This document shows, in pieces, positions 53,349-61,875 of a stretch of DNA of 64,000 bases. This DNA is from Verrucomicrobiia bacterium (GTDB lineage: Bacteria; Verrucomicrobiota; Verrucomicrobiia; Verrucomicrobiales; DEV007), in NCBI GenBank assembly GCA_030425385.1, contig JAUIAH010000001.1:1-64000 (forward strand), read 5' to 3'. Position 1 is the stretch's first letter; each line of letters starts with the position of its first letter. The translations under genes and the position numbers were made by a program. The notes beneath the pieces are model-generated. The model did no database searches. It saw only the letters and a list, made by a program, of their open reading frames with translations, and had not been told where the DNA came from.

Positions 53349-54719
53349 GTGCCTGACCATCAAGGAAATCAACCGAGGGATGAGCGAGATGAGATTAGCG
53401 TTCTAAAGGACGCTATCGCGGAGCTGGAAAGCAGCATCGCCGAAGTTCAATCTGAAGATTCTGAAGCCGTAGAAGAGGATGCCTCTTCTGCGGCTTCTTC
53501 CGTTTCGAGGGGAGATGTCGCTGATGAGGATCTTGAGGCCCTTGATTCCACACCCTCTCATCGGGGAGCCACCATCCCCGACTACGATGATACCAAGGAA
53601 TCCCAGGCACAGCGCGCCTTTGAGGAGTTGGGCAAGGCCTCGATTCATGATCGGGCTGTTCGCGGGCCTCTGATCAAGCAAGCCCTCGCCAAGAGCTGGC
53701 GCCGCAGTTGGCGCAAGCGCACGATTGGAGGATCTCCCGTCGATATCCGGCGGACCAAGCTCTCCATGAGCAATGCCGCCGCGGCCGCCAATCAGGCAGC
53801 GGACGATGACGATGAGGTGCTCGTCTCACGGAGCAAGCGCATTGGATTTGAAGAAGAGCGGCCAGAGATTGATGACCTGAATCAACCAGCCAACCGACGC
53901 GAGCTGCGGACGGCCATTCTGATCTCTCGAGTGGTGGCTGGATTGGTCTTCCTCGGCGTTCTCACCGCCGTGTTTGCCCTTGCCAACCGCAAGTCACAGG
54001 AAGAGGAAACGGCCGCTGTGAGTCCCATCGAGGATTGGGCGGATCAGCATCAACTTGTGGCTTCCGCGCAGGATACCATTGCGAGTTATGCGCTCGCAAA
54101 GACGATTGGAGGGCGGGCTCAGCACGTGAACGATGCGGAACGCGTCCGGCCGCTGATGGAGCGCTACTACAGGAATCACCCGTTGCCCAAGAGCGACGAG
54201 CCGCCACTGACATCAATCGTCTCCAATCGCTCCCAACACATCCATTCCGAAGTCCCCGACAGTCATGTCTTGGGAGGCTATCAAGACCATGTGGGCTTCG
54301 CGCAAGAACTCGTGCTTGTCCCCGGGAAGGAGCGTTACCTGGTCGATTGGGAGGCTTCCGTCGGCTACAATGAGCAATCGCTCTCCGAACTCATTACCCT
54401 GCGCCCTGACAAGACGTATCGAATGCGCCTCCAGGTGATGCCAGCCAACTACTACAATTTCCAGTTCGACGATCGGTTACGCTATCAATCATTCGTCGTA
54501 AAGGTGGCCGATGACAGCGAGGCTCGCCGCTATGCCTACGTCACGCGCAAGTCAAAGGCGTTTCAGGATCTCATGGATCACTTCGCCAATCGTGACCCGC
54601 GTCCCATCGCCATGATCCTCGACGTGCGCTTCCCTGACGGTGAAGATCCCGTCGTGGAAATCCTGAACGTCCACCAGCCCCATTGGGTGCATTCGGGCCC
54701 TCTGGCCCCGCCCAAGTAA
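53349..54719 (+). CDS. Single-pass membrane protein with VDWEA domain (short form)
   Basis: The protein (456 aa) has an acidic, low-complexity cytoplasmic region (residues 1-185, with a basic patch SWRRSWRKR near 116-124), one membrane segment (189-212) and a periplasmic C-terminal domain. In that domain the motifs LVDWEA (331), YYNFQFDD (368), YQSF and YAYVTRK (395) match in order those of the 626-aa protein at 47247-49127. The start is GTG 53349. It directly follows the second PEP-CTERM gene. I know no named family; an envelope function together with the PEP-CTERM protein is inferred from the repeated pairing. Confidence 0.75.
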   Translation: MPDHQGNQPRDERDEISVLKDAIAELESSIAEVQSEDSEAVEEDASSAASSVSRGDVADEDLEALDSTPSHRGATIPDYDDTKESQAQRAFEELGKASIHDRAVRGPLIKQALAKSWRRSWRKRTIGGSPVDIRRTKLSMSNAAAAANQAADDDDEVLVSRSKRIGFEEERPEIDDLNQPANRRELRTAILISRVVAGLVFLGVLTAVFALANRKSQEEETAAVSPIEDWADQHQLVASAQDTIASYALAKTIGGRAQHVNDAERVRPLMERYYRNHPLPKSDEPPLTSIVSNRSQHIHSEVPDSHVLGGYQDHVGFAQELVLVPGKERYLVDWEASVGYNEQSLSELITLRPDKTYRMRLQVMPANYYNFQFDDRLRYQSFVVKVADDSEARRYAYVTRKSKAFQDLMDHFANRDPRPIAMILDVRFPDGEDPVVEILNVHQPHWVHSGPLAPPK

Positions 54720-54750
54720 GGAAAGGCACCAACCAGGCCGTTTCTCTAGC

Positions 54751-55404
54751 TTAACTCTTCTTCGTCTGAACGGGTTTCCGCCGCCTGGGATAGCAGGTTC
54801 GGCAAATGTCACAGACGGTGCCATCGCAGCCTCGCGCCGTGCAGTGTTCTCTCCCATAGAAGATGATACGCAGATGGAGCGCATTCCAGGACTCTCGAGG
54901 AAAGACCTTCTTCAAATCGTTCTCCGTCTGCACCACGTTCTTCCCCTTCGTCAGCCCCCAACGCTGCGCCAAGCGATGGATATGCGTATCGACCGGAAAG
55001 GCAGGAACACCGAATGCCTGTGCCATCACCACCGATGCGGTCTTGTGTCCCACGCCGGGCAGGGCTTCCAGCGCCTCCATGTCCGCGGGAACCGTGCCAC
55101 CGTGATGCTCTACCAGAAGCTGCGATAGGTCCCGGATTGCCCTCGCCTTCCGTGGTGCCAATCCGCAGGGTTTCACAATGGCCTCGATCGCCTCCACAGG
55201 CACTTGCGCCATTGATTCTGGGGTATCCGCCAGCGCAAACAACGCAGGCGTGACCTGATTCACACGGACATCCGTGCATTGAGCCGATAGAAGAACGGCG
55301 ACCAGCAGCGTGTAGGGATCCCGATGATCGAGCGGGATCGGCGTCTCAGGATAGAGGTCAGCAAGGACACGCGCGATGTGATCCGCACGCTCTTGTTTCG
55401 TCAT
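54751..55404 (-). CDS. nth: Endonuclease III
   Basis: This DNA glycosylase/AP lyase (217 aa) removes oxidised pyrimidines. The helix-hairpin-helix LEALPGVGHKTASVV holds catalytic K121, and VDTHIHR holds D139. The C-terminal Cys cluster normally has spacing C-x6-C-x2-C-x5-C. Here the Cys are at 188, 193, 198, 201 and 204 (HCTARGCDGTVCDICRTCYP), so the iron-sulfur ligands are rearranged. Length is normal for the family. It is convergent with the gene at 53349-54719 and 18 bp upstream of the 3D-domain gene stop. Confidence 0.93.
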   Translation of the reverse strand: MTKQERADHIARVLADLYPETPIPLDHRDPYTLLVAVLLSAQCTDVRVNQVTPALFALADTPESMAQVPVEAIEAIVKPCGLAPRKARAIRDLSQLLVEHHGGTVPADMEALEALPGVGHKTASVVMAQAFGVPAFPVDTHIHRLAQRWGLTKGKNVVQTENDLKKVFPRESWNALHLRIIFYGREHCTARGCDGTVCDICRTCYPRRRKPVQTKKS

Positions 55405-55422
55405 ACCTCGCCAACGGGCCCG

Positions 55423-55953
55423 TTAGGCCTCGTCCTTGTCTTTCAAGGCCTCATACATCTTACGCACGTGCGCGTAACGTGTGCGATCCTTGAGGATCTC
55501 CTTGCTACGCTCCACGCTGCCCCACTTGAGAATCTTGATCTTCACATTGCGAGCTCCCCAAGCGTTCATCTTGGCACGGCTTGGCTTGTAGAGATCGATG
55601 GTGTTCTTTCCGACCAAGGCACTGCCGTAGTCGTCAATTTCATACACGATTCCTGGCTTCCCTTCGATCTGGAAACGCGTCCCCACGGGGTATTTGGACC
55701 AATCGGCTGCTGCGCTGCGCACCCCTGAATAGTATTTCAAGCGGGTGCCAATTGCGGTCTTGTTCGAGTAAGCAATGTGGTCGGCCTCCGTGTGGGTATA
55801 GGCGGTGGTTCTCACCGGCACCACTTTCTTCGTGCTCGTGGGTAAACTGGATCGGTCCCATTTCGAGCCTTTCTTCACACCTTCGGTCGAGCTACAACTG
55901 GCAAAGCCAAAGAGGCCAGCGGCGGAAACAAGGATCAGGAATGCTTTCTTCAT
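55423..55953 (-). CDS. 3D-domain lipoprotein
   Basis: The protein (176 aa) has a lipoprotein signal peptide (KKAFLILVSAAGLFGFASC, lipobox FASC) and then a 3D/double-psi barrel domain: VRTTAYTHTEADH, IGTRLKYYSG, YPVGTRFQIEG and VYEIDDYGSALVGKNTIDLY with the Asp residues that name the family. Such domains occur in RlpA- and MltA-like cell-wall proteins, so peptidoglycan cleavage or binding at the envelope is likely. ATG 55951-55953 is chosen because it begins the signal peptide. It follows the AAA+ ATPase gene on the same strand. Confidence 0.85.
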   Translation of the reverse strand: MKKAFLILVSAAGLFGFASCSSTEGVKKGSKWDRSSLPTSTKKVVPVRTTAYTHTEADHIAYSNKTAIGTRLKYYSGVRSAAADWSKYPVGTRFQIEGKPGIVYEIDDYGSALVGKNTIDLYKPSRAKMNAWGARNVKIKILKWGSVERSKEILKDRTRYAHVRKMYEALKDKDEA

Positions 55954-56024
55954 ATACGACAAGTCAACGATGGGTGACCTCCAGGTCACATGGGCGCAGG
56001 ATGTAGCAGGGGGAATTCCAACCG

Positions 56025-57677
56025 TCAACTCATGAATTCCCTTGGTACAAAGGATAAATCACTCGCTTCGTCGACAGCTAGTTGGATCTGGAAGTCCATC
56101 ACGCGCTCGGGAACGGGCGATTGATAGTCCTCCAGCAAGTCCAACAAGGCAGCGTCCGCCGAGACTCCTTTTGTCTTCACCAGCCGGTAAACCTTAACAG
56201 CCAACGACTCAGCCGCACCCGCCGTGACGAGCTTGGGCAGCTTGCCGAGCGTTCCATCGGGAATCTTCTTCGATAGCTTCAGCTTGTATTTCTTACACAA
56301 GATCCGGATCAAGGCGTAGGCGCTCTCGGCGGTGTGTTCTGGAAATAATGGAATCTTCACATCCACGCGACCCGGACGTTTCAAATCCACCTCGATCAAA
56401 TCCGGGCGGCTGGAGGCCAGAATCCAGAGAATCTTTCCTCGGTTGCTCGAACGACTCATTTCCGTCGCCATCATCGAGTAGACCCGACCCGATACGCCGC
56501 CACTATCTCCCGACTGGCCAGATCGGCTCCCCATGGCCTGATCCGCCTCATCGATGAAGACAATGCAACGCCCGAGCGCGTGCAGGAGGCGGAAGATCTT
56601 CTCAAGGTTGCTCTCCGTGCTCCCCACCCACTTATCGCGGAAATTCTTCAACTTCACCACCGGCACCCCCGCTTCCCCTGCCAGGCACTCGACCAGGTAG
56701 GTCTTCCCCGTGCCAACCGGGCCACAAACGAGATACCCCATGGGCATCGCCTGATGATCGCCCTGTTGCCAGAGGGCGATGTCTTGCCGGACCCATTGCT
56801 TCACCGGTTCTTGACCGTGGAAATCATCTAACGTGCGGTCCGGTTCGACGAACTCGATCAATCCCATGCATTCTTTCTCCACCAGGGATTTCTTGAAATC
56901 TGCCAGATCGTTGGGTTCGATCGCTTCACCGGCGTATTCCTGCTGACGCAAGAGACTCGCCACCGCGCTGAGCGTGGCCCCAGTCATCTGCTTGGCCGGC
57001 ACACCCAGGTCTTCACCGTAAGGCTGTAGAGCACGCGCGAACGCTTTCTCGTTCAATTCAAAGAAACGCTGCAAATCGCGCGGCTCGGGTAAGGGCACCT
57101 TGATATGGGCGCAACGGGGATGATGCACGACCAAGGCATGAAGATCGTTGAGATTCTCCGTGATGAGGAAACAGGCAAAGGGATGCTCCGTCAGCGCCGT
57201 TTCGGTCGCCCATTCCCGGATGAGCAGCGCCATGGCATGCACATCGTTATTCACCGAGGTGCCGAGATTGGGAACGATGAGGTGGCTGCTTTTGAGAATC
57301 ACCGTGACTCGAATCATCCTGCCAGCCGCCTGGCGAAGATTCGCGCAATAGCGCAAGTAATGCGTTAGGATTTCCAAGGCCTCGCGCGGTTTCTTCGAGA
57401 AGGGCTGCCGCTCCCGATAGCTTGGCCATTCCGTGAGGATCTCGCCTCCTTTCAACACGCGGATGCCATTCCCCAAATCATAGCTCAGGACAACGTCAAA
57501 GCTCTGAAGAAGGACTTCCACCAGGAAATCGGTGAGATTCCCCACCTGCATGCCTTCGCGAAGTGGCATGAGGTAGTGGTCCGTGACGTTCCCGTGAAGG
57601 ATAAACTGATTCGTCGCGTTGCTCTCGTAGAGACTGATGAGCTCGGTGGACCACGTGGGCAGGTCAGACTTCGGCAT
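56025..57677 (-). CDS. AAA+ ATPase
   Basis: The protein (550 aa) has a C-terminal AAA+ module: Walker A GPVGTGKT (319-326), Walker B CIVFIDEAD (371-379), sensor/arginine-finger region WILASSRPDLIEVDLKRPGR. The N-terminal half (residues 1-270) has FILHGNVTDHY and FLITENLNDLH, reminiscent of a degenerate second AAA domain without a P-loop. No membrane segment is seen. Cellular role is unknown. The lipoprotein gene follows 71 bp downstream, and a cyclic-nucleotide-binding protein gene lies 59 bp further along the strand from its 5' side. Confidence 0.88.
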   Translation of the reverse strand: MPKSDLPTWSTELISLYESNATNQFILHGNVTDHYLMPLREGMQVGNLTDFLVEVLLQSFDVVLSYDLGNGIRVLKGGEILTEWPSYRERQPFSKKPREALEILTHYLRYCANLRQAAGRMIRVTVILKSSHLIVPNLGTSVNNDVHAMALLIREWATETALTEHPFACFLITENLNDLHALVVHHPRCAHIKVPLPEPRDLQRFFELNEKAFARALQPYGEDLGVPAKQMTGATLSAVASLLRQQEYAGEAIEPNDLADFKKSLVEKECMGLIEFVEPDRTLDDFHGQEPVKQWVRQDIALWQQGDHQAMPMGYLVCGPVGTGKTYLVECLAGEAGVPVVKLKNFRDKWVGSTESNLEKIFRLLHALGRCIVFIDEADQAMGSRSGQSGDSGGVSGRVYSMMATEMSRSSNRGKILWILASSRPDLIEVDLKRPGRVDVKIPLFPEHTAESAYALIRILCKKYKLKLSKKIPDGTLGKLPKLVTAGAAESLAVKVYRLVKTKGVSADAALLDLLEDYQSPVPERVMDFQIQLAVDEASDLSFVPREFMS

Positions 57678-57736
57678 GATGCGCCGAGGCTAACGCGAAA
57701 CTGTCAGAGATCAATCTGAGAGGCTGCCCTCTCCCC

Positions 57737-58171
57737 CTACTCAGCCAAGCGCGCAGCGAAGGTTTGCGCGAGCAGCTTCATCAAGCGGTTTCCCGTTTGG
57801 GGATGCTCGCTGAGGAAGGTGCGCAGGCCTTCGCGTGTGATTTGCCAAATGACCGCGTCTCGCGCCGCGGTCACCGTCGCCATGGAATGCGGCGGGTTGA
57901 GCATCTCCATCTCTCCACAAATCTGGCCCACGGAGATCTCCGCCAAGGTGACTCCCGAGCGCGTCACGAGGAATTTCCCTGCAAGCACGATAAACAAGCT
58001 ATCGTGCTGTCCCCCTTCCCGAATCACGACCTCGCCGCTGGGGACGGCAATCTCCTCGCCCATCTCGGCGAGAAGGAGGACGTCCCCGTGCTCGAAATCA
58101 CGGAAGAGGGCGAGATCCCCAAGGCTGGGCCGCATGGTCACTGCGGTCGTTTGGGATTTGCTAGAGGACAT
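57737..58171 (-). CDS. Cyclic nucleotide-binding domain protein
   Basis: The protein (144 aa) is a single cNMP-binding beta-roll: VPSGEVVIREGGQHDSLFIV, then LAEISVGQICGEMEMLNPPH with the phosphate-binding GE-type loop, and TVTAARDAVIWQITREGL. There is no DNA-binding HTH as in Crp, so it is probably a sensor or scaffold module. ATG 58169-58171 is used; ATG codons 15 and 57 bp upstream are alternatives. It precedes the AAA+ gene on the same strand. Confidence 0.85.
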   Translation of the reverse strand: MSSSKSQTTAVTMRPSLGDLALFRDFEHGDVLLLAEMGEEIAVPSGEVVIREGGQHDSLFIVLAGKFLVTRSGVTLAEISVGQICGEMEMLNPPHSMATVTAARDAVIWQITREGLRTFLSEHPQTGNRLMKLLAQTFAARLAE

Positions 58172-58241
58172 AGTGGCTGTTGGCATCTGCCATAACAACG
58201 CGATTTGCCCATCAAAAGTTTCAATCAAATGAGAAGAAGTT

Positions 58242-59255
58242 TCAGAAACCCATGCCCTTCACCTTTGTCTGAATCCGACAAAGGTACATATCGGCCGTCA
58301 GATAAAGGGTCCTCCCATCGTTTCCGAAACCGCAATTGGCAGTGGCTTCTCCAGTGTCCAAACGGCCCAAGGGCGTGCCATCGGGCGCGAACACGTGCAC
58401 GCCCCCTGGCCCCGTCGCCCAGAGATTGCCCTTCTGATCCACCTTCAATCCATCCGGCAATCCGGGGAATTTGCCAACCATCGAGGTCGCATCATGAAAC
58501 ACGCGACTCTCACCCAAAGTCCCGTCCTCTTTCACCGGGAATGCCTTCCACATCGCAGCTTTGGGATCGGATTGCGCCACATAGAGCGTTTTCTCATCGG
58601 GCGAGAATGCAATTCCGTTAGGGCGAGTCATCTCTTTCGTCAGCAACGTCAGCTTGCCATCTTTCGATAAGCGATAGACGCCACAGAAATCCAGTTCCCG
58701 CCGGTGATCCTCCCAGCGCCTGGGCAAGCCGTATGGTGGATCCGTGAAGTAGAGATCACCGTTCGACTTGAACACTGCATCATTGGGACTGTTAAGGCGC
58801 TGGCCCTCGTAGTGATCGACCAGCGTGCGCTTGCCACCATCCTTGAGCATGACCGAGACACGTCGATCTCCGTGTTCACACGAAACCAAGCGGCCTTGTG
58901 CATCCATTAATAGCCCATTACTCCCAGGCTCTCCGCCGTAATCCGTTGCTCCCGTGTAACCTGAGGGATGGAGAAAGAGCGAGACACCTTTGCCCTCCTC
59001 CCACTTCATCACGTTGTTAGGCGGAATATCGGAGAAGAGCAAATAACGGCCTTCTTTCACCCAAACTGGTCCCTCAGCCCAGGCAAATCCAGATCCTAAC
59101 ACTTCAATCTTAGCTCCCTCACCCACGAGGTCGCGGAAACGCGGATCCAATTCCACCACTTCACCCAGAACGGGAAAGTTGAGCGTGTTCTGGGCTACCA
59201 GCGTTGGGAGCGCCAGCAAGGAGGCAATCAAGGCAAGGACGACGGGCTTCTTCAT
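58242..59255 (-). CDS. SMP-30/gluconolactonase family protein, secreted
   Basis: The protein (337 aa) has a signal peptide (PVVLALIASLLALPTLVA-Q) and a six-bladed beta-propeller. Family features visible are FAWAEGPVW, YLLFSDIPPN, EPGSNGLLMDAQGRLVSCEH, NSPNDAVFKSNGDLYFTDPP and RPNGIAFSPDEKTLYV, which hold the Glu, Asn and Asp metal ligands. It should hydrolyse a sugar lactone in the periplasm. The exact substrate is unknown. It follows the ABC transporter operon by 33 bp, on the same strand. Confidence 0.9.
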   Translation of the reverse strand: MKKPVVLALIASLLALPTLVAQNTLNFPVLGEVVELDPRFRDLVGEGAKIEVLGSGFAWAEGPVWVKEGRYLLFSDIPPNNVMKWEEGKGVSLFLHPSGYTGATDYGGEPGSNGLLMDAQGRLVSCEHGDRRVSVMLKDGGKRTLVDHYEGQRLNSPNDAVFKSNGDLYFTDPPYGLPRRWEDHRRELDFCGVYRLSKDGKLTLLTKEMTRPNGIAFSPDEKTLYVAQSDPKAAMWKAFPVKEDGTLGESRVFHDATSMVGKFPGLPDGLKVDQKGNLWATGPGGVHVFAPDGTPLGRLDTGEATANCGFGNDGRTLYLTADMYLCRIQTKVKGMGF

Positions 59256-59288
59256 GAGGCGAACACTAGAGAAGGCCGGTTCGACCGG

Positions 59289-60206
59289 TCAAGCTTCTCC
59301 CTTGCGCAAGCGCCAGCGCACGACGGTCGAGACCAGATCGCCCATCATCACCGCCACGCTGCCCATGAGCACAAAGAAGAGCATGCTGTCCAGGTGATCC
59401 TTGGCCCGTGCTTCCAATAGATAGTAACCAAGGGTCGGAATACCCAGCATGCCCAGGACAGTCGCATCACGGACACAAGTTTCCCATCGGTAAAAGAAGA
59501 AGACCAGAAAGCGCGAGAAAAGCGATGGGACCGATCCCAAGAAATAGACCTGCCTTCGTCCAGCACCCAATTCGCGCAGCGTGCCAGGAACATTGCGCGG
59601 CTGATTATCGACCAATTCTGATCCTAATCGCCCTAAGATCCCAGCGTTGTGGATGGCCAACGCCAAGACCGCTGGCCAGGCATTGTAACCTAACGAGACC
59701 ACTAGGAAGAAAGCGATCATGTATTCAGGAATCGACCGCGCCAGTATGAGGAGAAATCGCGCCCCCCGTCCCACCCAAGGCCACCAGCGACTTCCCACCA
59801 CCCCCGGCAACCATGGAGAAGCGGCCGTGAGTTGACGCGATGCCACCGGAAGACTGAGGAGACTCCCCATGCCCGCAAGCACGATCGCCACCACCGACAA
59901 TCCTAACGTGTAAACAAACGCTTCCCGTCCATGAGTCTGCCATTGTCCCCCAATCCATTCCCACACCAAGCGCCCTTTGGTCGTCCACGACGCGTCGGGC
60001 TGTTGCTGCACGGGAAAAGGCTGCGCCTTCTCCAAGAAACGCTGACAGTTTTCCCATCGCCGCTCCCAATCAATGGTTCCCACTTCGAACTCGCCACTCA
60101 ACCACGCAGCACCTAACAACAACGCAAAGATTCCGAAACTCCACCGGACCACATGATCCTTGGGACGTTCCCGACGCAAGCGCTTGACCTCATCTCCCCG
60201 CGTCAT
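59289..60206 (-). CDS. phnE: Phosphonate-type ABC transporter permease (second PhnE)
   Basis: This inner-membrane permease (305 aa) has about six membrane segments and the EAA-like loop GTLRELGAGRRQVYFLGSVP. The segment ETCVRDATVLGMLGIPTLGY, typical of PhnE proteins, is near the C-terminus. ATG 60204-60206 is chosen because it overlaps the stop of the preceding permease by 4 bp (ATGA); an upstream in-frame start would lie inside that gene. With the other PhnE it should form the heterodimeric channel. Confidence 0.87.
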   Translation of the reverse strand: MTRGDEVKRLRRERPKDHVVRWSFGIFALLLGAAWLSGEFEVGTIDWERRWENCQRFLEKAQPFPVQQQPDASWTTKGRLVWEWIGGQWQTHGREAFVYTLGLSVVAIVLAGMGSLLSLPVASRQLTAASPWLPGVVGSRWWPWVGRGARFLLILARSIPEYMIAFFLVVSLGYNAWPAVLALAIHNAGILGRLGSELVDNQPRNVPGTLRELGAGRRQVYFLGSVPSLFSRFLVFFFYRWETCVRDATVLGMLGIPTLGYYLLEARAKDHLDSMLFFVLMGSVAVMMGDLVSTVVRWRLRKGEA

Positions 60207-61084
60207 GATTCCGATCGTGTCGTGAGGCGGCGCCGGACCACTCCTCCCCAAGTGTCCACTGCGACTATCAACGCTAACAGAGCGTAAAGATAAGCCCACA
60301 CCTCGTGGTAATGACGCTCACCCCACGAGAGGGCCAGATAATACCCCAGGGTAGGCGCCCCAAAGAACCCTAACACTGCCGCCGACCGCAACCCACATTC
60401 AAATCGATAGAAGAGATAGGCCAGGACATCCGGAAAGACAGTTGGCAACAGCCCGAACACATACACTTGCACCACACTCGCGCCGTTCGCCCGCAGCGTT
60501 TCCGCGATCTCTGGAGAGGCCTCATCGATCAGTTCCGAGAACACTTTTCCCAAGGTCGCACTATAAGGAATGGCAATCGCGATCACCGCGGCTAACGGCA
60601 CCGCGCCCAACGCCTGGAGAAAGACGATTGCCCACACAATCTCATGAACGGACCGCAGCAGGGTCATCACCGCACGGACACAAGTGAACCCGAGCCAGGC
60701 CACCTTTCGCCACACCCCAACCGGTCGCGCCAAGCCCAACCATGCACGGGTGGATCCTGCTAAGCCAAAGGCAACGCCTCCTATTACCGAGAGGCCGATG
60801 GCACCGGCGGCATACACCAAGGTAAGGTAGATCGCTTCACCGATTTCGCGGAGAAACACCCCATCACGTGCCGGGGTGGGATCTTCGTAGACGAGAGCCG
60901 GGGAGAAAGCTGCGCTTAGAAACTTGCCTAACTGATGCCATTGCGCATCGGCAATTAGGACACGAGGATCCAATCGCACCACCCACGCGGCGATCACACC
61001 AGCGACTAACAACAACCCTAAGGTGACGCGTCGCCCGCCGAGCCACGCCCGTTTCCCTGGCAATGCGAGCGATGATTCCCTCAC
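60203..61084 (-). CDS. phnE: Phosphonate-type ABC transporter permease (first PhnE)
   Basis: This permease (293 aa) has about six membrane segments and the loop AETLRANGASVVQVYVFGLL. The PhnE pattern ECGLRSAAVLGFFGAPTLGY is visible near the C-terminus. GTG 61082-61084 is the likely start because it overlaps the PhnC stop (GTGA). The family N-terminal segment GLLLVAGVIAAWVV follows soon after. It is the third gene of a D-C-E-E operon. Confidence 0.87.
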   Translation of the reverse strand: MRESSLALPGKRAWLGGRRVTLGLLLVAGVIAAWVVRLDPRVLIADAQWHQLGKFLSAAFSPALVYEDPTPARDGVFLREIGEAIYLTLVYAAGAIGLSVIGGVAFGLAGSTRAWLGLARPVGVWRKVAWLGFTCVRAVMTLLRSVHEIVWAIVFLQALGAVPLAAVIAIAIPYSATLGKVFSELIDEASPEIAETLRANGASVVQVYVFGLLPTVFPDVLAYLFYRFECGLRSAAVLGFFGAPTLGYYLALSWGERHYHEVWAYLYALLALIVAVDTWGGVVRRRLTTRSES

Positions 61085-61875
61085 GCGTCCACCAACGCTG
61101 AAGAGTCCAAATGATAGAGCGCCTCGAAATCGGCGTCGCTCCACGCACCTGAAGGCGCGTCTTTGAAGACTTGCCCCGCGCGGATCCCAATCAGTCGAGG
61201 CAAGTGGCGCTTGGCCAAAGCACGGTCATGCAGGCTCACACACAAAGTGAGCTTGCTCTCACCGCTCAGTCGCGTCAGCAGGGACATGGTGGCTTCCGCC
61301 CGTGTCGGATCAACGCTCGCCACGGGCTCATCGGCCAGGAGCGCTCTGGGCCGTTGATAGAGCGCCCGCGCAATGGCCACGCGCTGCTGTTGGCCTCCCG
61401 ATAGGGTATCGGTCTTGGCGAAGAGCTTCTCGCCGATCCCCACCTCTTCTAACAAGGCATGAACGGCTTCTTGCTCCTCTTGGTTAGGCAACAAGAGGCT
61501 CCGCATGCTGGCCAAGAACCCTTGTTTTCCCAGCTTTCCCATGAGGACATTGTGCAGCACGCGGAGACTAGGCACGAGATGGTAGCGTTGCGGCACCAGT
61601 CCAATGGAACTCCGTAGGGCCCGTAGCTGATCACCCCGCACACTTTCTCCAGACACGCCACCGAGCCACGCCGTCCCTTCGGTCGGCAGTTGACTTGCAT
61701 TGAGCAACCGTAAGAGCGTGGTCTTGCCTGCGCCGCTCGGACCGACGAAGCCGACGCGTTCGCCCTCGGCGATCGCGAGCGAGACACGCTGCAACGCCAC
61801 GGTATCGCCGAAGCGCACCGTGGCGTTGCCGAGTTCGAAAGCGTTCTCTTGAGCCGCTGCAGCGGCTGAATTCAT
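61081..61875 (-). CDS. phnC: Phosphonate-type ABC transporter ATP-binding protein
   Basis: This ABC ATPase (264 aa) has Walker A GPSGAGKTTLL (45-55), Q-loop VPQRYHLVPSLRVLHNVLMG, signature LSGGQQQRVAIARALYQRP and Walker B ALLADEP, with the switch His in CVSLHD. The Q-loop region is typical of PhnC. Its ATG overlaps the stop of the binding-protein gene by 4 bp. It powers import of phosphonate, phosphite or a similar compound; the substrate cannot be told from this subunit. Confidence 0.92.
   Translation of the reverse strand: MNSAAAAAQENAFELGNATVRFGDTVALQRVSLAIAEGERVGFVGPSGAGKTTLLRLLNASQLPTEGTAWLGGVSGESVRGDQLRALRSSIGLVPQRYHLVPSLRVLHNVLMGKLGKQGFLASMRSLLLPNQEEQEAVHALLEEVGIGEKLFAKTDTLSGGQQQRVAIARALYQRPRALLADEPVASVDPTRAEATMSLLTRLSGESKLTLCVSLHDRALAKRHLPRLIGIRAGQVFKDAPSGAWSDADFEALYHLDSSALVDA

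Noticed and set aside
56025-56028. Overlap of the 3D-domain lipoprotein gene with the AAA+ gene
   Set aside because: The upstream in-frame extension lacks family similarity; the signal peptide starts at 55953, leaving a 71-bp gap.
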